In this document: positions 62,349-64,000 of the stretch, piece by piece
How positions within the stretch are numbered: the stretch's first letter is position 1
How the letters are laid out: each line of letters starts with the position of its first letter
Assembly: GCA_031292355.1 (NCBI GenBank)
Contig: JARLHI010000048.1
Span: 595,525 to 659,524 of the forward strand
Source: Candidatus Obscuribacterales bacterium
GTDB lineage: Bacteria > Cyanobacteriota > Vampirovibrionia > Obscuribacterales > Obscuribacteraceae
Direction: 5' to 3'
Length of the DNA: 64,000 bases
The notes under the pieces: model-generated
Told to the model about the DNA's origin: nothing
Database searches by the model: none
What the model saw: only the letters and a program-made list of their open reading frames with translations
Program-made: the position numbers and the translations under genes

Positions 62349-64000
62349 ATGGTTACTTCCAGGGGTGCGTCTGACGACGCATGTCTTGATAGCAAAAATC
62401 AGGCATCGCCGCCGCGTGGCGATGAATTACATAAACGGCATGAAAATGCCGATAGCACCGATTGCAAACTTAATTTGAATGCCCTATCCGCAGACACCAA
62501 ACAACAAGTTGCAGCGAAAGTAAAAATCGAATCGACAGCAAATAATCTGCCTTCGCTGGACTTAACGAATTTGAAGGGCTTATCTACTCTTTCAGCAAAT
62601 CCTCTCTTAAAAACGATGCAGGGCCAAACCGATGACAACGTCAGAGCGGCAGACGCTTTTAAAAATTTGCTTCAAGCTGCTACGGCACTGGACCAAACCT
62701 CAACTCCGTCGGTTGCCTTCCCCGTTCATTCGGGTCCAATTGAAATAGCTACCACTGCAGTCATCCCGACACCGACTGGTACAAAAGACCAAACTTCAGT
62801 GCTCTCAGTTGCTACTGATAATAATGGGCAATCAAAAAATTCAACACCAATATTTACCTCGTTTAAGCCAACTTTAGTTGTAACGACTGAGTCCGCAGGG
62901 TCAGTTGTTGACCCAGCACAACCTGCAAATGCGCGAGCGTTTAGTGGGTCACCTTCAACAGATCTTGCGAGTCTTATAACACCTGCACCAATTGCGATTG
63001 CCGACACTTCCGTGACCGCCACAAAAATTCTCGCTACTAATGGCGCCGCAGACAAAGAATTACCCCAGGTCCTAAAGACTGCCCTCGTAGCGTCGGCCGC
63101 CGAGCCGGGACAAGTCGCAATCATGCGGACGCTAAAAGGGTCACCATCGATGGACCTTGCAAGTCTTGCAACGCCAGCTTCCAATCTGGTCACTGACACC
63201 CCTTCACCCCTCGCTTCTTCACGCGTCACAAATGGCGCTGCAATCACAAAAATCACTGCTGATAGCATCGGCGCAGAGCCGAATGCCACGCCAACATTCA
63301 AAGCTTTTACATCTGCCCCGGTTTTGAAAACCGAATTCGTAGCATCAGCCGGTGAACTGGGACAAGTAGCAATCACACGGACACTAAATGGGTCACCATC
63401 GCTAGATCTTGCAAGTCTTGCAACGCCAGCTTCCAATCTCATCACTGAAACCATTCCAACAGCCAGTTCTTCGCACCCGGCCGATGCCGCTACAATTGCA
63501 AAAGTCTCTACTGAGAGCCTCGGCGTGAATCCAAACGCTTCGCCAGCATTTGCCTCATTTAAACCAGCCACAGTTCTGAAGACAGATTTCGTAGTCACTG
63601 CTGCTACCGAACCGGCACCACCTGCAATGACAAGACAGTCAATTGTGTCACCATCGATGGACCTTGCAAGTATTGCAACGCTACCCGCCAACCTGGTCGC
63701 CGACAACACACCGACCATCACTTCTTCGCGCATCGCTGATAGCGCTGCAATTGCAAAAGCCACTGCTGACGGCACTCTCGTAGATGCAAATGCTGCCGTA
63801 ACATTGCCATCATTTAAGCCGGCTCCAGTTTTGAAGACAGATTTCGTAGCTACTGAATCGGCACCACCTGTAATCAAAACACAGTCTAACTTGGCCCCAG
63901 CAGCGGACCTTGCAAGTATTTCAACGCCACCCGCCAAACTGGTCGCCGACAACAGCCCGACCATCACTTCTTCGCGCATCGCTGATAGCGCTGCAATTGC
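62349..64000 (+). CDS. large tandem-repeat protein, 5' part (runs off right edge)
   Basis: An open frame begins with ATG at 62349 (in-frame stop at 62337, only a weak GAG as ribosome-binding site) and continues for 550 codons to the window end without a stop. The first 200 residues are unique, Asn/Ser/Thr-rich and hydrophilic, without a signal peptide. From residue about 200 it is built of repeats beginning SPS(M/L)DLAS(L/I), at 62949, 63141, 63393, 63648 and 63894, spaced 64, 84, 85 and 82 codons. Repeats are Ala, Thr, Pro and Ser rich and include VLKTDFVATESA-like and SSRIADSAAIAKATA-like segments. An antisense frame at 62726-63979 is open in the same region because of the repeats. The product is probably a surface or structural protein; family unknown. 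Confidence 0.75.
   Translation, partial: MVTSRGASDDACLDSKNQASPPRGDELHKRHENADSTDCKLNLNALSADTKQQVAAKVKIESTANNLPSLDLTNLKGLSTLSANPLLKTMQGQTDDNVRAADAFKNLLQAATALDQTSTPSVAFPVHSGPIEIATTAVIPTPTGTKDQTSVLSVATDNNGQSKNSTPIFTSFKPTLVVTTESAGSVVDPAQPANARAFSGSPSTDLASLITPAPIAIADTSVTATKILATNGAADKELPQVLKTALVASAAEPGQVAIMRTLKGSPSMDLASLATPASNLVTDTPSPLASSRVTNGAAITKITADSIGAEPNATPTFKAFTSAPVLKTEFVASAGELGQVAITRTLNGSPSLDLASLATPASNLITETIPTASSSHPADAATIAKVSTESLGVNPNASPAFASFKPATVLKTDFVVTAATEPAPPAMTRQSIVSPSMDLASIATLPANLVADNTPTITSSRIADSAAIAKATADGTLVDANAAVTLPSFKPAPVLKTDFVATESAPPVIKTQSNLAPAADLASISTPPAKLVADNSPTITSSRIADSAAI

Noticed and set aside
62254..62478. 74-codon plus-strand frame
   Set aside because: Overlaps the better-supported start of the repeat protein in another frame; no ribosome-binding site.
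62726..63979. 417-codon antisense open frame
   Set aside because: It lies opposite a longer plus-strand frame that starts upstream with an ATG and a non-repetitive coding-like region and runs off the edge. The antisense frame stays open because of the repeats; its product has no recognisable features.
62949..64000. CRISPR-like repetition
   Set aside because: The repeats are long (about 250 bases), imperfect and coding, without short identical repeats and unique spacers; no cas genes are present.

Overview
The window looks like chromosome of a Gram-negative-type (two-membrane) bacterium, most likely from the non-photosynthetic sister group of Cyanobacteria (Melainabacteria/Vampirovibrionia, Obscuribacter-like). 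This placement is inferred, not measured. It rests on a C5-type heme pathway (glutamyl-tRNA reductase), a DHH-CBS-nucleotidyltransferase fusion as in cyanobacteria and Aquifex, a small SRP RNA without an Alu domain, a predicted outer-membrane barrel, several large secreted TPR proteins, and many lineage-type hypotheticals. No rRNA, CRISPR array or intact insertion sequence was seen.

Layout. 1-9.8 kb: mostly minus strand; a gene start cut by the left edge, a membrane-anchored hypothetical, then a cell-wall block murD-ftsW-murG followed by a secreted protein with two retropepsin-like DTG motifs, and upstream of a clear terminator a secreted TPR protein. 10-18 kb: yebC, a DUF4388-like proline-rich membrane protein, an RlpA-like protein, gltX and cysS. 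18-30 kb: DUF4239 membrane protein, the DUF1800/DUF1501 secretion pair, a B12/radical SAM protein, a hypothetical with a possible ADP-ribosyltransferase-like C-terminus, a lone receiver domain, an APC permease with an outer-membrane barrel, and a secreted adhesin-like protein. 30-36 kb: a large GH63-type glucosidase, then a compact three-gene accessory cassette (sporadTIGR04255 plus two unknowns), a decayed stretch and a tRNA-Ser(CGA): the best candidate for an undescribed accessory system.

36-47 kb: SRPBCC protein, DAG-kinase-like lipid kinase, the tRNA nucleotidyltransferase fusion, and a membrane-microdomain locus of two tandem YqiJ/NfeD-like proteins, a 39-residue hydrophobic peptide and a flotillin. 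46.8-58 kb: a P-loop ATPase whose only plausible start is AUA, a BtuF-like binding protein, hemA-hemC-hemD, a degenerate J-domain protein, a second copy of the secreted TPR family, and hemB preceded by a striking three-way-junction hairpin element. GltX makes the Glu-tRNA used by HemA, so much of the heme route up to uroporphyrinogen III is here. 58-64 kb: SRP RNA, a T2SS-N-like small protein, a sensor that looks like a histidine pseudokinase, a hypothetical, and the 5' part of a long tandem-repeat protein that runs off the right edge.

Start sites were adjusted where a ribosome-binding site, signal peptide or promoter argued for it. Function calls come from motif recognition by eye, with no database search.
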